Source: Clostridium yunnanense (GTDB lineage: Bacteria; Bacillota; Clostridia; Clostridiales; Clostridiaceae). Taken from it: DNA of 64,000 bases. Within the stretch, counting starts at the first letter, position 1, and each line of letters starts with the position of its first letter. Below are positions 62,354-64,000 of the stretch, in pieces. The stretch lies in the NCBI RefSeq assembly GCF_016595795.1, contig NZ_JAENHN010000046.1, positions 30,425 through 94,424 on the forward strand. The letters are read 5' to 3'. The position numbers and the translations under genes were made by a program. The notes beneath the pieces were generated by a model. The model did not search any database. It worked only from the letters and a program-made list of their open reading frames with translations, and was not told the origin of the DNA.

Positions 62354-63649
62354 TTAATTATTTTCCAACTGCCATATATACCTATTTTTTCGGAAGATAA
62401 GACATGTCAACATCCCTACAATACCAAGGATAAAAAACAAAAATGCCGCACCTGACCCTTTTCCCATTCCGAATATCACTGCGAATACCCCACTTGGCTT
62501 TTGCAGTGCCATAAATGGTTCAAATACTTTATCAACTAAGAACCCACCCAAGAAATATCCAATGGGGATTGTAAAAAACTGCAAGGTATTCCTTGCAGAG
62601 TAAACTCTCCCCTGCATCTCTATCGGAATGTAATTTCTAAATAATACATCCATATTAGAGCTCATAATAGGAATAGCAATCCATCCTAAAACTGCACCTA
62701 CACATAATACTGGTATTGATTTTCCAAAGGCTAAAAAGAAGTTTTCAGTGCTCATTGAAAGTAGTAACGCATTGCAAATCATTCGAACACGACTTTTAGG
62801 CGTTGGAAGAATAGAAGCAAAAATGCTGCCTACCAGCATAGCAATTCCAGTAACAGTATTAATAATTCCAAGAGCTACCTCTCCATCTCCCTCTCTAGAT
62901 AAAAGCATAGCTGGTAAAGTGGCATTGAACATCGAAGCAGTAAAATTTATAGCGGCCAAAAACAGAATCAAATCCAGAATTCCACGGTTATGCTTCAAGA
63001 AGAGCAATCCATTTTTTGCTGACTTAAGCACTGATTCTTTCTCCATATTTTCATGCTGCACCTTTGGTATTTTTACAAAACATAATAGAGAAATAAAAGC
63101 AACTGCAAAGGTTAATAAATCAAATACTATAATCATATCCATGCTGATTAGGGTTAAAAGGGCCGTTGCCATAATTGGAGTCATTATATTTATAAGAGAA
63201 TTAGAAAAGGATCGCATTCCACTGACCTTTTGGTAGTGCTTTTTTTGTGTAAGAATACTAATAGTTACATCTGCCGCTGGTTGCTGAATTGTATTCATAA
63301 GTCCATTTAATGCATTTAGACAGTAAAGATGCCATATCTCCAGCCTACCAGTTTTCAATAGAATCAATACTACAACAGTACACAAAGCCGCAAAGCTATC
63401 GCTTATAAGTATTGTGATTTTCTTGTTCCACTTATCACTTAGAGCACCTGCAAATATACTCATAACTACATAGGGCAAATAGGTGCAGACAGAAAGTAGC
63501 GCAGTTATAAGTGCAGAGCCATGTTGCTGATAAGACCATATGATTAAGGCAAAATTGGTCATAGAACTACCTAAGGAGGAAAGTGCTTGCGTAAGCCATA
63601 AAATTAAAAAGCTTCGAAGCTCTATGATAGAAGTTTTAAAGGATTCCAT
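62354..63649 (-). CDS. MFS transporter, MefA/MFS_3-like
   Basis: 431 residues with twelve predicted helices. The N-terminal LILWLTQALSSLGSSMTNFALIIW and the loop motif GALSDKWNKKITILISD are typical of the MFS_3 group that includes macrolide exporters and enterobactin exporter-like proteins. A repeat GxLxDRxGRR-like loop occurs in the second half (MQGRVYSARN). Substrate unknown, drug efflux likely. AAAGGAGCTGGGTCAAT precedes the ATG. The AACTTAAGTT palindrome 38 bases upstream is shared with the MATE gene. Confidence 0.88.
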   Translation of the reverse strand: MESFKTSIIELRSFLILWLTQALSSLGSSMTNFALIIWSYQQHGSALITALLSVCTYLPYVVMSIFAGALSDKWNKKITILISDSFAALCTVVVLILLKTGRLEIWHLYCLNALNGLMNTIQQPAADVTISILTQKKHYQKVSGMRSFSNSLINIMTPIMATALLTLISMDMIIVFDLLTFAVAFISLLCFVKIPKVQHENMEKESVLKSAKNGLLFLKHNRGILDLILFLAAINFTASMFNATLPAMLLSREGDGEVALGIINTVTGIAMLVGSIFASILPTPKSRVRMICNALLLSMSTENFFLAFGKSIPVLCVGAVLGWIAIPIMSSNMDVLFRNYIPIEMQGRVYSARNTLQFFTIPIGYFLGGFLVDKVFEPFMALQKPSGVFAVIFGMGKGSGAAFLFFILGIVGMLTCLIFRKNRYIWQLENN

Positions 63650-63686
63650 ATTGACCCAGCTCCTTTTTATAGAATTAAATTATAAA

Positions 63687-63696
63687 AACTTAAGTT
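63687..63696. promoter_or_regulatory. AACTTAAGTT palindrome upstream of the MFS gene
   Basis: In the minus-strand sense it lies just before TTTATAATTTAATTC, a likely -10 region. The flanks resemble those of 14281-14290 (TGTTC on one side). Confidence 0.4.
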
Positions 63697-63893
63697 ATGC
63701 TTGTTCAAAAATCTAGTGTTTGAAGGTTCTCAGACATATATTAATAATAGTTAAACTAAAAACTATATGTCTCCCAGTTCAATGAGTTGAAATATAACTG
63801 TTAAAACAACCCGGTACATCAATATAGTATCATCTGGTGTTAATAGGTCCAAGGTCGCAGATACTTCTGTAGTAAATATGCTCATATGAAATA

Positions 63894-63940
63894 GAAAAAG
63901 GCATATTCTCCACAGAACTAACTGTGAAAAATACGCCTCA
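63894..63940. terminator. Strong hairpin terminator at the right edge
   Basis: Imperfect stem AAAAAGGCATATTCTCCACAG/CTGTGAAAAATACGCCT with T tract on the minus side. It should end a minus-strand gene lying beyond 64000; one frame at the edge ends KMGTSLR-stop near 63954, but the protein was not recognised. An open frame across this hairpin (63763-63948) is rejected. Confidence 0.7.
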
Positions 63941-64000
63941 TCTATCATCCTGTTACCTTAAAGAGGTACCCATTTTACTTACTGCCGCTACAGGCTTTAA

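Noticed and set aside
63763-63948. A 61-codon minus-strand frame at the right edge
   Set aside because: It runs through a strong terminator hairpin at 63894-63940, has no recognised domain, and its composition is that of noncoding sequence.

Overview
The window is AT-rich (roughly 30% GC by eye) and carries genes typical of Clostridium sensu stricto: strong AGGAGG-type ribosome binding sites, many TTG and GTG starts, YvrJ/DUF1659/DUF2922 small proteins, a SpoIIP-type domain, an Rpn-type nuclease pseudogene and a PTS beta-glucoside operon. No rRNA, tRNA, CRISPR array or prophage is visible. It reads as chromosomal accessory sequence rich in regulators, resistance-type transporters and small metabolic enzymes. 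Species cannot be fixed from the sequence alone.

Layout. 0-12 kb: a transposase fragment at the left edge, a ribbon-helix-helix-like protein, YvrJ, a sugar O-acetyltransferase, PHP phosphatase, GNAT, AraC regulator, HAD phosphatase, a decayed Rpn-type nuclease gene, a GlmU-like left-handed beta-helix protein, a DUF3267 metalloprotease-like protein, and a BlaI/BlaR1-like pair whose sensor ends in a SpoIIP-like domain. 11-18 kb: DUF1659 and DUF2922, aldo-keto reductase plus MATE exporter, flavodoxin, TetR divergent from an esterase, and a DUF4386 protein with a structured leader convergent with a Crp/Fnr regulator. 18.7-26.1 kb: a beta-glucoside PTS island (LevR-type regulator, DUF3284, EIIA, EIIB, EIIC, 6-phospho-beta-glucosidase). 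27.4-30.5 kb: a complete sigY-yxlCDEFG-like ECF sigma operon with its own ECF-type promoter. 30.5-36 kb: GNAT, methyltransferase, VOC protein, a GAF-GGDEF diguanylate cyclase and an APH-family phosphotransferase behind a uORF/terminator leader. 36-40.6 kb: a Bce-type peptide-antibiotic resistance module. 40.7-46.3 kb: ketopantoate-reductase-like protein/TetR, DUF1622, a DHA2 efflux pump/TetR and an esterase. 46.5-64 kb: DUF4173 protein with a broken HTH gene, a multi-PAS histidine kinase, an HTH/membrane pair, KptA, an XRE-TPR regulator, a radical SAM protein, GNATs, a serine hydrolase, two unrecognised proteins, a Cys-rich miniprotein, a His-tailed EamA transporter and an MFS exporter.

How it works together. 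Much of the window looks built for sensing and resisting chemical stress: Bce module, MATE, two MFS pumps, an APH-family enzyme under apparent attenuation, a BlaI-controlled membrane protease and the SigY-like operon. Several regulators have a clean palindrome at the expected place (BlaI boxes, three TetR-type dyads counting the two local regulators and the efflux regulator, a 16-bp HTH dyad, a BceR-like box). The points most worth a second look are the M56-SpoIIP fusion, the uORF-terminator leader at 34.5-34.9 kb, the long hairpin that buries the ribosome binding site of the DUF4386 gene, the LevR-type activator that lacks the sigma-54 contact motif and sits beside a sigma-A promoter, and a 101-bp palindromic intergenic repeat present in two close copies and one diverged copy.
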